A stretch of DNA of 64,000 bases. It comes from Nocardioidaceae bacterium. GTDB taxonomy: Bacteria > Actinomycetota > Actinomycetes > Propionibacteriales > Nocardioidaceae. Shown in pieces: positions 25,904-33,898 of the stretch. The notes beneath the pieces are model-generated. The model did not search any database. It worked only from the letters and a program-made list of their open reading frames with translations, and was not told where the DNA came from. Position numbers and translations under genes: made by a program. The stretch covers positions 1 through 64,000 of the forward strand of contig JAICXL010000003.1 in assembly GCA_025980475.1 (NCBI GenBank), read 5' to 3'. Positions within the stretch are counted from its first letter, which is position 1. Each line of letters begins with the position of its first letter.

Positions 25904-26553
25904 CCCACACCCCGGATCGTCTCGATGCAGTCGGTGCCGAACGGGTGGTCGAGCTTGCGGCGCAGGTAGCGCACATAGACCTCGACGATGTTCAGGTCGC
26001 CGTCGAACGACGGGTCCCAGACGTTGCGAAGGATCTCGGACTTGCTGACCGCGTCACCACGATGCTGCATCAGGAACTCCAGCAGGTTGAACTCCCTCGG
26101 GGTCAACCGGACGTCGACGCCGTTGCGGCTCACCCGGTGCGAGACCGGGTCGAGGACCAGGTCACCGGCGGTGAGCACGACCGGACGCTCGCTGACCCCA
26201 CGGCGGATCAGCGCCCGCAGCCGGGCCACCAGCACCATGAAGCTGAACGGCTTGGTGAGGTAGTCGTCAGCACCGAGGTCGAAGGCGTCGACCTGGTCGT
26301 ACTCACCGTCCTTGGCGGTCAGCATCAGCACCGGCGTCCAGATGCCGCGGTCGCGCAGCTCACCCAGCACGGTGTAGCCGCTCTTGCCGGGCAGCATGAT
26401 GTCGAGGACGATCACGTCGAAGTCGCGCTCGGTCAGCGCCCACAGGCCCTGCTCGCCCGTGTGCGCAACCTCCACCACGAAGCCCTCGTCGGCCAGACCC
26501 CTGCGGACCGTCTCCGCAAGGCGGCTCTCATCCTCGACGACCAGCACACGCAT
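25855..26553 (-). CDS. OmpR-family response regulator (232 aa)
   Basis: The receiver domain has the acidic pair in VEDES, phosphoacceptor D51 in VIVLDIMLPG, and the conserved Lys in YLTKPFSF. The C-terminal winged helix (VRLTPREFNLLEFLM and NIVEVYVRYLRRKL) binds DNA. It is the likely partner of the adjacent kinase, yet the two genes are convergent and overlap by 49 nt at their 3' ends, which is unusual because such pairs normally share an operon. ATG at 26553 is preceded by a 7-bp-arm palindrome. Confidence 0.9.
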   Translation of the reverse strand: MRVLVVEDESRLAETVRRGLADEGFVVEVAHTGEQGLWALTERDFDVIVLDIMLPGKSGYTVLGELRDRGIWTPVLMLTAKDGEYDQVDAFDLGADDYLTKPFSFMVLVARLRALIRRGVSERPVVLTAGDLVLDPVSHRVSRNGVDVRLTPREFNLLEFLMQHRGDAVSKSEILRNVWDPSFDGDLNIVEVYVRYLRRKLDHPFGTDCIETIRGVGYRLDPDGGAMVGSGS

Positions 26554-26561
26554 GCGTCCAT

Positions 26562-26621
26562 GGTGGGGCCCCCACCTGACAGGCCCCTGAGAACCGAGTC
26601 GTCGTTCAGCGCAGTCTCAGC
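26562..26621. promoter_or_regulatory. Palindrome and 11-bp direct repeat between regulator and SGNH gene
   Basis: GGTGGGG-C-CCCCACC (26562-26576) lies 8 bp upstream of the regulator ATG. TCAGC recurs at 26606-26610 and 26617-26621, an 11-bp period typical of OmpR-type binding sites. These may be autoregulatory sites serving both divergent genes. Confidence 0.35.
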
Positions 26622-26631
26622 CCGGCCGCCC

Positions 26632-26637
26632 TAGCGT
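26632..26637 (+). promoter_or_regulatory. -10 hexamer, leaderless SGNH lipoprotein gene
   Basis: TAGCGT ends 6 nt before the GTG at 26644. Confidence 0.5.
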
Positions 26638-26643
26638 GGCCCG

Positions 26644-27504
26644 GTGCTGGTCATCGCCAGGCTCGTCGTCGCAGGCTGGGCGCTGCTGCTCGTCGGCGGC
26701 TGCGGCCAGGGCGCCTCGCCAGCGGCCGCCCCGACGCCGGTGCCGACGAAGGCGCCGACCGAGACGCCGACCAAGGTGCCGACCGAGGCGGCGACCACGG
26801 CTGGGCCCTGGCACGTGGTGGCCCTCGGCGACTCCGTGACCGCGGGTGCCCGTTGTGACTGCACGGCCTTCCCGCAGCTCTACGCTCGCGACCTCGGGCG
26901 CGCGCGTGGGGCGCGGGTCACGGTCCAGAACCTCGGCGCCGACGGTCAGGACACCTCCGGGCTGCTGGCCCAGCTGCGTCGGGCCGGCTCCGCGCAACGC
27001 CAGGCCGTACGCCGCTCCGACATCGTGCTGCTCACGATCGGGGCCAACGACTTCGGCGATCACCACGACGACGTGGTCGCCGACCGCTGCGCCCTGGAGC
27101 AGCGCGACTCGTGCGTCGACGGTGAGCTTCACCAGCTGCGCCGCAACATGGCCGCCCTGCTGGGGATCATCCACGACCTCCGTCGCGGACATCCGACAGC
27201 GGTGCTGGTCACCGGCTACTGGAACGTCTTCGAGGACGGCGCGGTGGCCCGCCAGGAGTTCTCAGCAGCCGGGGTCCGGGCCACGCGGACGCTCACCCTG
27301 AGGGCCGACACCATCCTCCGGGACGTCGCCCGGCGGGAGCGCGTCACCTTCGTCGGCCTGTACGCCGCTTTCCACGGTCCAGCGGCGCACGGGGACGTGA
27401 CCCACCTGCTGAGCGGGGACGGTGACCATCCCGATGCGGCGGGTCAGGCGCTGATCGCCCAGCGGCTGCTCGCGGCCGGGCTCGCGGGGCTGGTCTCCGG
27501 TTGA
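26644..27504 (+). CDS. SGNH/GDSL-family hydrolase lipoprotein (286 aa)
   Basis: The signal peptide ends in VGGC (Cys20). A Pro/Thr-rich spacer with repeated PTxxPT units runs to about residue 53. The hydrolase blocks are intact: LGDSVTAG with Ser64 (block I), a Gly in block II, GANDF (block III, about 122) and DGDHPDAAG with the catalytic Asp/His (block V, about 259). It should hydrolyse ester bonds in lipids or acetylated wall polymers outside the cell. It is divergent from the response regulator and may be its target. The last 243 nt overlap a convergent membrane-protein frame. Confidence 0.87.
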   Translation: MLVIARLVVAGWALLLVGGCGQGASPAAAPTPVPTKAPTETPTKVPTEAATTAGPWHVVALGDSVTAGARCDCTAFPQLYARDLGRARGARVTVQNLGADGQDTSGLLAQLRRAGSAQRQAVRRSDIVLLTIGANDFGDHHDDVVADRCALEQRDSCVDGELHQLRRNMAALLGIIHDLRRGHPTAVLVTGYWNVFEDGAVARQEFSAAGVRATRTLTLRADTILRDVARRERVTFVGLYAAFHGPAAHGDVTHLLSGDGDHPDAAGQALIAQRLLAAGLAGLVSG

Positions 27505-28320
27505 GCCCCGGGCGGCGGCCGCGAAGTCGGCACCCAGCACGACGCAGGCGGCCAGCGCGGCGACCACGCATCCAGCGGCCAGTCCCCCGGTGCCGGTGCG
27601 CACGCCGTCGCCCAGCGCAAGGATCCCGACGGCACCGGAGACCAGCACCTCGACGACCCACATGGTGGCCGTCACCGGCCCGACGCGACCGCGCTGCACT
27701 GCCCGGGCGAAGGCGAGCGTGCCCAGGACCCCGAAGGCCGCGACCGCCCAGGCCAGCGGCTCGGTGGCAGCCGCCCGCACGGCGGCCCCCAGCCCCGGCG
27801 GGAGCGGCAGCGCCCGGACGCAGACGGCCAGCCACGAGAACGCCCAGCCGGCGAGCAGGGCGTGCTCGACGCCGCCACCGGCGCGGGCCCGGCCCACGAA
27901 CCAGCCGATGCCGAGGACCAGCGCCCCCACCACGGCGGCCAGCAAGCCGCCGCCCGACGCACCGGCAACCTCCGGACCTGCGGACCAGGCCAGGCCGATG
28001 AGCGTGAGCACCACGACGCCGATCGCCAACGCGTCGCGCCGGGCGGGTCGATGGCCGAGCACCGGCCAGGCAAGCAGCACCGTCACGGCCAGGGAGGTGG
28101 CCAGCAGCGACTGCACCACGAAGAGTGGCAGCGACCGCATCGCGAGGATCGACGCGACCCAGGCGAGCAGGTCGGCGACCAGGCCGGCGGCGTACCACGG
28201 CTTCGCCACCACGCCCAGACCGTCGTCGTCGCGGGCGGCGCGCGCCTGCACGACCGAGGCCGCGCCGTAGCCGACCGCACCGGCGGCGGCCTCCGCCAAC
28301 GCCAGGACCTCAGCGCTCAC
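27262..28320 (-). CDS. DMT/EamA-like membrane protein with an antisense-encoded tail (352 aa)
   Basis: Nine or ten hydrophobic segments fill residues 1 to about 265, arranged like a drug/metabolite transporter (paired small-residue helices, GYGAASVVQARA at the N-terminus). The GTG start at 28320 overlaps the DUF2156 stop by 4 nt. After the last helix the frame stays open for about 85 more residues, up to 27262, and these lie opposite the SGNH gene. That tail is polar, lacks motifs and may be dispensable. Substrate unknown; co-translation with a lysyl-lipid-type enzyme suggests a membrane-lipid role. Confidence 0.6.
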   Translation of the reverse strand: MSAEVLALAEAAAGAVGYGAASVVQARAARDDDGLGVVAKPWYAAGLVADLLAWVASILAMRSLPLFVVQSLLATSLAVTVLLAWPVLGHRPARRDALAIGVVVLTLIGLAWSAGPEVAGASGGGLLAAVVGALVLGIGWFVGRARAGGGVEHALLAGWAFSWLAVCVRALPLPPGLGAAVRAAATEPLAWAVAAFGVLGTLAFARAVQRGRVGPVTATMWVVEVLVSGAVGILALGDGVRTGTGGLAAGCVVAALAACVVLGADFAAAARGSTGDQPREPGREQPLGDQRLTRRIGMVTVPAQQVGHVPVRRWTVESGVQADEGDALPPGDVPEDGVGPQGERPRGPDPGC

Positions 28321-30002
28321 CGGATGCCGTTCATGAAGCGGCCGAGCAGTGGCAGCTCGCTGATCCCCTCGACGTCGGCGATCACCAGCCCCTGCGCGGC
28401 GATGCCGTCCATTCCCGAGGTGAGCACGTAGCGGGGTACCCAGGTGGGTCCGAATTTCGCGTTGAAGCGCCACAGCGACTCCAGCTGGGAGTTGGCGCCG
28501 GCGCGGCGCAGCACCGCCCGGCCCATGCGCGCCAGTCGGCCGCCGTTCTCGCCGGCGACCACGCTGCGGAGCACCGCGAAGTTGAGCCCCAGCCCCGACT
28601 GCCCGCGAGCGGCGAGACAGCCGATGGTCTCGACGATCAGGTAGTCGATGACGCCGTTGGGGAGGGTGGGGTCGGTGTTGCGCCGCATCACGTCGAGCGA
28701 CCAGCCGTCGATGCCCGGCGCGGGCACCCACTGGATGAAGGCCTGCGGCGTGCCCTCGGCGTCGCGGGCGATGCTCATCAGGAAGCCGGTGTCGTCGGGG
28801 TCGAACAGCCGTGACAGGGTCATCGAGAACCCGCGCTCGACCTCACCGCGGCGGCTCTGCGAGGCGAGGGCGACGAGCTGGTCGCGCAGCTCGGGCGCGA
28901 GCAGGGCCGGGTCCTCGAGGCTGACCGTGTAGCCGGCCCGGATCACCCGGTTGTGCGCCTGCCGCAACCCTCGCATCGCCCGGCCCTCGAGGCTGAAGGC
29001 GCGGCAGTCCAGCACCCCCTCGTCGCCGAGGTAGAAGGCCCGCATGCCCGATGCCTGGTAGGTGGGCAGCCAGTCGGCGGAGGCAGCCAGCACGCTCAGC
29101 GACCAGCCGTGCGCCTCCACGAAGGCCCGGAAGTCGGCCCACACCTGGGCGCGCTCCGACCGTGGCCCGACCGGGTCGGGGGAGACGATGCAGACACCGG
29201 CGCGGACGGCATAGGCGACCACGCTGTCGCGGGAGAAGAACCACCGCTTGTCGTCGCGCAGCGCGAAGTGGTCCAGGGTGCCGGCCCCGTGCTCCGTGAC
29301 CACCCGGCGGGCCCGTTCGCGCTCGGCGCGGTGCACGTCGGCGGCGACGAGCAGGCACTTGCGTGGCGACAGCAGCACCCACAGCGCGGCCGCGACGATC
29401 AGGCCGCCGAAGCCGGCGAGCAGCGGCGTCACCAGCGCGGAACCGTAGCCGAGCGGGACCCAGGTGCCGCCGAAGAGCCGCAGCGCCGCGGCGGCGATCG
29501 CGGCGTCGATGTCCTGCCGGTCCTGCCCGGCCACGACCGCGGCGCAGAACAGGGCCACGACCGTGCCGCCACCGGCGACCGCCGCCGCGCGCCACACGGC
29601 CCCCCGGCTCGGGCGCACCGGGAAGGCGCGCCGGTGGCGGCCCAGCCACCACGCGCCGGCGGCCGACAGCACGGCCTCCTCCACGTCGATGCCCTTGACC
29701 AGGTGGAGCACCACCGAGACGCCCAGCAGCAGCATCGTGCTGACCCAGGCCAGCTGCTGCCCCTGGCGCAGGCCGCGCGCGGTGAGCAGCAGGGCGAGCG
29801 AGACGAAGACCAGGGTGACCGCGGCGGTCTGCGGGATCACGAACGGCACCACGGACAACAGGTCCTGGAGCCGGTTGCGCATCGGCGGCGACAGCGCGGA
29901 GAGGAGCCCGACCAGGGCGACCACGGTGACGCCGTACGACGCGAGCTTGCGCGACCGCTGCCGCGAGCCGAGCAACGCGAGGGGCAGGGCCTGGACCGTC
30001 AC
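28317..30002 (-). CDS. DUF2156 membrane protein, MprF-like aminoacyl-phospholipid synthase candidate (561 aa)
   Basis: The N-terminal 230 residues contain about six membrane helices. The C-terminal half is a DUF2156 tandem GNAT-type domain, with ADWLPTYQASGMRAFYLGDEGV, FSLEGRAMRGLRQAHNRV and DVMRRNTD as family-like stretches. In MprF and LysX this domain moves an aminoacyl group from tRNA to phosphatidylglycerol, lowering membrane charge and giving peptide resistance. The exact substrate here is unproven. GTG at 30002 overlaps the esterase stop by 4 nt, and the stop overlaps the DMT-like gene, so three genes are coupled. Confidence 0.8.
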   Translation of the reverse strand: MTVQALPLALLGSRQRSRKLASYGVTVVALVGLLSALSPPMRNRLQDLLSVVPFVIPQTAAVTLVFVSLALLLTARGLRQGQQLAWVSTMLLLGVSVVLHLVKGIDVEEAVLSAAGAWWLGRHRRAFPVRPSRGAVWRAAAVAGGGTVVALFCAAVVAGQDRQDIDAAIAAAALRLFGGTWVPLGYGSALVTPLLAGFGGLIVAAALWVLLSPRKCLLVAADVHRAERERARRVVTEHGAGTLDHFALRDDKRWFFSRDSVVAYAVRAGVCIVSPDPVGPRSERAQVWADFRAFVEAHGWSLSVLAASADWLPTYQASGMRAFYLGDEGVLDCRAFSLEGRAMRGLRQAHNRVIRAGYTVSLEDPALLAPELRDQLVALASQSRRGEVERGFSMTLSRLFDPDDTGFLMSIARDAEGTPQAFIQWVPAPGIDGWSLDVMRRNTDPTLPNGVIDYLIVETIGCLAARGQSGLGLNFAVLRSVVAGENGGRLARMGRAVLRRAGANSQLESLWRFNAKFGPTWVPRYVLTSGMDGIAAQGLVIADVEGISELPLLGRFMNGIR

Positions 30003-31150
30003 TGTGAGCTCCGGGTGGAGTAGAGGTGGCGCGAGAGCCAGCCGAGCGACTCGGGGATGACCGGCCTCCAGGTGCTGAAGGTGTGCCCACCACGCGGCTC
30101 GATGATCGAGTCGACGGTCATCGGCGGCTTCACCAGGCTGATGAATCGTTGGCTGTTCAGGTGGCCGTAGGGACCACCCTCACCCAGCGAGGTCATCACC
30201 AGCAGTGCGACGTCGGGGGCGGGCTGGTGCTGGAGCCGCCAGTCGAGGTTGTTGAGGTTGCGGACCATCCGCGACCCACCCCAGAGGCTACCGGTCGTGT
30301 TGTCCGCGAGTGTGGTGAAGTAGCCGGAGAACGACACTGCGGCCCGGAACCGGCTGGGCGTCGTCATGGCGAGCTTGGCTGCGCAGTAGCCGCCCGTCGA
30401 GTCGCCCGCCGCCCCCCACTGGTCCGGCAGCGTGCGGAAGTGGGCGTCGATGGCGCTCGGGACGTCCTGGGCGAAGAAGCTGAGTGCCTGGGGGCCGCCG
30501 GGCACGTCGGTGCACTCGGTGTCACGCGGGAAGGTCACCGCCGGCCGCATCATCACCAGCACCATCGGGCGGGCGGCGCGGTGCCGGATCTCCTCGCGCA
30601 GCGCCGACGGGTACTTCAACCGCACCGTCTGCTGCAGGCCGATGCCGGGATAGCCGGTCAGCACGAGCACCGCCGGGAGGCGCCGGTGCGGCTGGGTGAA
30701 GTAGGCCGGGGGCAGGTAGACGAAGGCTCGCTCCTCCAGCTGCGAGTTGGCGCCCTGGATCCGGAGGGCCTCGAGCCGGCCTCGAGCGCGCCAGACCGCG
30801 GGGTTGCGGTAGGCCGGCAGCGGGTGGACGTCGGTGACCGAACCCGGGCGGTGACCCGGTGTCCAGGCGACACCCTGGCTCCCCGCGCCGGTGGCCGGCG
30901 CGGTGATCCCCGCCGCCTCGGCCGTTCCGCTGAACAGGTCGCTCCACGAGCCGTAGAAGTAGCCGTAGTCGTTGAGCAGCACCGCGACCAGCAGCACTGC
31001 CGAGACCTGGCTGGCGATGACGAGCCCGAGCCGGCCGAGCCGGCCCAGGACGGGGTACCGCAGCCGCGACCACGAGAAGAACACCAGCAGCGGGAAAGCG
31101 ACCGTGCACAGCACGAGGAGCACGACCAGCGGACGTCCCATCAGGCTCAC
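29999..31150 (-). CDS. Secreted or membrane-tethered esterase, antigen-85/esterase D-like (383 aa)
   Basis: Two or three N-terminal membrane helices (about 5-60) are followed by an alpha/beta hydrolase domain outside the membrane. The nucleophile is in GAAGDSTGGYCAAK and the catalytic histidine in PRGGHTFSTWR near the C-terminus. YLPPAYF and LVLTGYPG match the esterase family that includes mycolyltransferases and EstD. It leads a three-gene coupled operon with the DUF2156 and DMT-like proteins. The GTG at 31150 has no ribosome site; ATG at 31141 is an alternative. Substrate unknown. Confidence 0.8.
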   Translation of the reverse strand: MSLMGRPLVVLLVLCTVAFPLLVFFSWSRLRYPVLGRLGRLGLVIASQVSAVLLVAVLLNDYGYFYGSWSDLFSGTAEAAGITAPATGAGSQGVAWTPGHRPGSVTDVHPLPAYRNPAVWRARGRLEALRIQGANSQLEERAFVYLPPAYFTQPHRRLPAVLVLTGYPGIGLQQTVRLKYPSALREEIRHRAARPMVLVMMRPAVTFPRDTECTDVPGGPQALSFFAQDVPSAIDAHFRTLPDQWGAAGDSTGGYCAAKLAMTTPSRFRAAVSFSGYFTTLADNTTGSLWGGSRMVRNLNNLDWRLQHQPAPDVALLVMTSLGEGGPYGHLNSQRFISLVKPPMTVDSIIEPRGGHTFSTWRPVIPESLGWLSRHLYSTRSSQ

Positions 31151-31286
31151 GGCGCAAGGGTGCCGCGGAGGTGCTGAGCCCCCGCTGAGGCGCTCAGCGG
31201 ACCCTCAGCGGAGGGGGTCGCATGCGAGGTTTGGCTCCGCCCGGCACGGGCACCGCGAGGTGGTGCCCCCGAAGGAAGGAGACACC

Positions 31287-31559
31287 ATGCCCGGCGGCAA
31301 GAGTCCTGGACCCAGCGTCAAGGACAAGAAGATGTACGAGGAGATCCGCGACGAGGGCGCCAGCAAGCAGAAGGCGGCCCGGATCGCCAACGCGTCGGCG
31401 AACAGCTCGCGATCCTCGGTCGGCAAGAAGGGCGGCCAGTCCGCGTCCTACGAGGACTGGAGCGTCAAGGACCTGCGCAAGCGGGCCGGGGAGATCGGCA
31501 TCGACGGCCGGTCGAAGATGAACAAGGGCGAGCTGGTCAAGGCCCTGCGCAATCACTGA
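31287..31559 (+). CDS. Small basic protein with Rho N-terminal/SAP-like motif, DUF7218 type (90 aa)
   Basis: The first half is Lys/Ser-rich (KMYEEIRDEGASKQKAARIA). The second half is a short helical SAP/Rho-N-like motif: YEDWSVKDLRKRAGEIGI then SKMNKGELVKALRNH. Such motifs bind nucleic acid. The ATG is preceded by AAGGAAGGAGA at good spacing. The stop abuts that of the convergent small membrane protein. The cellular role is unknown, but related small proteins are widespread in actinobacteria. Confidence 0.75.
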   Translation: MPGGKSPGPSVKDKKMYEEIRDEGASKQKAARIANASANSSRSSVGKKGGQSASYEDWSVKDLRKRAGEIGIDGRSKMNKGELVKALRNH

Positions 31560-31703
31560 TCAGGTGAAGATGCTGACCCCGCCGGGACCGACGAGCAGCC
31601 CGATGATGATCAGCGCGACCCCCCAGAGGATGCCTCCCCGGATGATCGTGATGCAGCCGAAGATCACCAGGATCACCGCGATGATCCACAGAACGAAGTC
31701 CAT
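31560..31703 (-). CDS. GPGG-motif small membrane protein (47 aa)
   Basis: This very short gene encodes MDFVLWIIAV, a first membrane helix, a RGG turn, a second helix and the C-terminal GPGGVSIFT motif that defines this actinobacterial family. A strong GGGAGGAG ribosome site lies 5-6 nt upstream of the ATG at 31703, and the stop directly abuts that of the DUF7218-like gene. The function is unknown. An 8-bp-arm hairpin (31764-31786) lies in its upstream region. Confidence 0.75.
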   Translation of the reverse strand: MDFVLWIIAVILVIFGCITIIRGGILWGVALIIIGLLVGPGGVSIFT

Positions 31704-31763
31704 CTGACTCCTCCCTTCCCTCGCGGGCAAGGCTTCCCCCTGCCAACGGCCCGAAACCCCGCG

Positions 31764-31786
31764 CGCCGGCTAGGGCCGAGCCGGCG
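31764..31786. other. Inverted repeat upstream of the GPGG gene
   Basis: CGCCGGCT and AGCCGGCG form a perfect 8-bp stem around a 7-nt loop. It could be a leader hairpin of the small membrane protein gene or a protein-binding site; no T-tract follows on either strand. Confidence 0.3.
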
Positions 31787-31911
31787 TCGATGACGCCCGG
31801 CACCGGAGTGCCGGTCCCCGACTCGTCGGCCAGCGGGTACCCGCCGTCGCGGTCCCCAATCAACCGCCGGCCGACGGGAATAGCCGGTGCCCGCTCCGGC
31901 GCTCTCCTGAC

Positions 31912-32331
31912 ATGGAGCTCGAGGAGGCGCTGGTCGCGGCGCGCGCAACCAACCAGTCGGTGCTGACCACCATCCGCCGCAACGGACGACCGCAGCTCTC
32001 CAACGTGGTGCACGCCGTCGGTGACGACGGGCTCGTCCGGGTGTCCACCGCGGCCGACCGGGCCAAGTACCACAACCTGCGGCGCACCCCCTGGGCCGCG
32101 CTGAAGGTCGACGGCGAGAGCTTCTGGTCCTACGCGGTGATCGAGGGCGATGTCGAGCTCTCCGCCGTGGCCGAGCGGCCGGACGACCCCACGGTGGAGG
32201 AGCTGGTGGCGCTCTACCGCTCGATCAGCGGTGAGCACCCGGACTGGGAGGAGTACCGGACGGCGATGGTGACCGAGCGTCGGGTCGTCCTACGACTCCG
32301 CCCCACCAAGGCGTACGGCGCCCTGCGCTGA
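31912..32331 (+). CDS. PPOX-class F420-dependent oxidoreductase (139 aa)
   Basis: This is a split-barrel flavin-type fold of the pyridoxamine-phosphate-oxidase superfamily: TNQSVLTTIRRNGRPQLSNV at the N-terminus, DRAKYHNLRRTPWAALKV in the middle and the end RPTKAYGAL. The pattern is that of actinobacterial enzymes annotated as F420-dependent, which reduce biliverdin, aflatoxin-like or other substrates. The physiological substrate is unknown. The ATG at 31912 lacks a good ribosome site. Confidence 0.8.
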   Translation: MELEEALVAARATNQSVLTTIRRNGRPQLSNVVHAVGDDGLVRVSTAADRAKYHNLRRTPWAALKVDGESFWSYAVIEGDVELSAVAERPDDPTVEELVALYRSISGEHPDWEEYRTAMVTERRVVLRLRPTKAYGALR

Positions 32332-32400
32332 CTGTCGGAGAAGACTGTCGACCCGTCGGTTCGTCGCATGGCTGCTGCCGCCCTCGGGTACCCGCTGGCC

Positions 32401-32964
32401 ATGACTGAGAACACCGGAAATGCCCAGCACGACGTCGTCGACCTGCTGATGCAGCAGCACGACCGGGTCCGCCAGCTCTTCGCGGCGGTGGAGTCGACGA
32501 GCGGTGATGCACGCAAGGACAGCTTCGAGGAGCTGCGCGCCCTGCTCGCTGTGCACGAGACCGCCGAGGAGATGGTCGTCCATCCGTCGGTGAAGAACCA
32601 GGGCGGCGCCGGCGAGGGGGTCGTGGAGTCGCGGCTGCAGGAGGAGCACGACGCCAAGGAGGTGCTCTCCGACCTCGACGGCATGGACGTCAACGACGCC
32701 AACTTCACCGAGAAGTTCGCCACGCTCAAGCAGATGGTGACCGACCACGCGGAGAGCGAGGAGCGCGAGGAGTTCCCGCTGGTGAGGCAGATCAACGACG
32801 CCGACCAGCTCGCCAAGATGGCCCGGGCGGTGCAGAGCGCGGAGAAGATCGCGCCGACCCACCCACACCCGGGCGTGGAGTCGCAGGGCGCCAACATGGC
32901 GGCCGGCCCGATCGCGGGGCTGATCGACCGCACCCGCGACGCGGTCAAGTCCGCGCTGTCCTGA
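32401..32964 (+). CDS. Hemerythrin HHE domain protein (187 aa)
   Basis: A four-helix hemerythrin-like bundle carries the metal-binding His/Glu pattern in MQQHDRVRQLF, VHETAEEMVVHP, EEHDAKEVL and DHAESEEREEFP. A di-iron site would bind oxygen or sense oxidants or nitric oxide. The C-terminal 60 residues are a polar extension ending in a basic helix. ATG at 32401 is preferred; an in-frame ATG at 32368 would add 11 residues. It stands alone between the PPOX gene and a convergent membrane protein. Confidence 0.88.
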   Translation: MTENTGNAQHDVVDLLMQQHDRVRQLFAAVESTSGDARKDSFEELRALLAVHETAEEMVVHPSVKNQGGAGEGVVESRLQEEHDAKEVLSDLDGMDVNDANFTEKFATLKQMVTDHAESEEREEFPLVRQINDADQLAKMARAVQSAEKIAPTHPHPGVESQGANMAAGPIAGLIDRTRDAVKSALS

Positions 32965-33021
32965 GGCGCTGGTTGCCCACGAACTGACCCTGGCGGCCTG
33001 CCCCGGCCGACCTGCCCCGCG

Positions 33022-33813
33022 TCAACTGGCGCCGGCGGTCGGGGAGGCCGACGGGCTCAGCGACGGCGTCGGCGCCTCGGTCGTCGGGATCTCCGAGGGG
33101 CTCGGCGTCGGTGGCACCGACGCGGTCGGCGACGGGGTGGGTGCCTGGGTCGCCGTCGTGCCGGCGGTCGGCACGACCGTCGGGGTGCCCTTGGAAGTGG
33201 GGAGGTCACGCGGCGCCGGCGTGGCGGGCTGCTTCTTGCCGCCTCCGCCGATGTCGGAGAAGGTGGTCCCGTGGCGCTGGTGGGAGCCGCCGGTGAGGTT
33301 GGACACCGGCTGGCCGGCGATCAGCTCGAAGACGGTGATCGCGACCATGGCCACCACGAAGAGGCCGACGGTCAGCAGCGCGATCCGCTTCCACGGCAGG
33401 GCAGCCAGCCGCTCCCCCCACGAGCGCGTCGCTGCCCCTTCCGAGGTGAGCTCGTCGAGCTCGGCCTGGGCCTGGGCGAGCTGCTCGTCGGCATGCCCGA
33501 GGTGGCCCTCCACCGCCGTGTCGCTGGCCCGCCGGCGGTTGGCCCGTCGTACCTCCGCCTGGGCGACGCCGACCCTCTGCAGTGCGAGCCCCTGGGCCCG
33601 TGCCACCCGCTCCCTGCTGCGGGCGAGACCAGTGCTGTAGAGGCTGCTGCTCACCGAGACGACGACGCTGCCGAGGGCCGCGCCGACGATCGTGCCCGCT
33701 GCGCCCAGGGTGGACAGCACGACGGCCGAGGAGACCGCCGCCAGCGCGCCGGCGAAGATCTTCACCCAGTCGATCTGGACACGTGGCTTCTCGTCGGGGA
33801 TCTGGTCGGGCAT
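33022..33813 (-). CDS. Membrane protein with Pro/Thr/Ser-rich C-terminal tail (263 aa)
   Basis: Two hydrophobic segments near residues 20-60 are followed by an Ala/Glu/Arg-rich stretch likely to form a coiled coil (about 70-125), a further membrane helix (about 145-165) and a long tail rich in Pro, Thr and Ser, probably outside the cell and flexible. The tail could cross the wall or be glycosylated. No known domain was recognised. The ATG at 33813 is divergent from serA, 85 nt away. Confidence 0.6.
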   Translation of the reverse strand: MPDQIPDEKPRVQIDWVKIFAGALAAVSSAVVLSTLGAAGTIVGAALGSVVVSVSSSLYSTGLARSRERVARAQGLALQRVGVAQAEVRRANRRRASDTAVEGHLGHADEQLAQAQAELDELTSEGAATRSWGERLAALPWKRIALLTVGLFVVAMVAITVFELIAGQPVSNLTGGSHQRHGTTFSDIGGGGKKQPATPAPRDLPTSKGTPTVVPTAGTTATQAPTPSPTASVPPTPSPSEIPTTEAPTPSLSPSASPTAGAS

Positions 33814-33886
33814 CGCGTTCCAGTATGGCCACGGGCCCAAGGTGTTCCGGACCTTGGCCGCGGGCCGTGAGAGGCAGGTCACGCCC

Positions 33887-33892
33887 TACGCT
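33887..33892 (+). promoter_or_regulatory. -10 hexamer, leaderless serA
   Basis: TACGCT ends 6 nt before the GTG at 33899. GGAGGA fills the spacer but touches the start codon, too close to serve as a ribosome site. Confidence 0.45.
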
Positions 33893-33898
33893 GGAGGA

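Noticed and set aside
33893..33898. GGAGGA as ribosome site for serA GTG at 33899
   Set aside because: It directly touches the start codon; the leaderless reading from TACGCT or a start at 33914 is more plausible.
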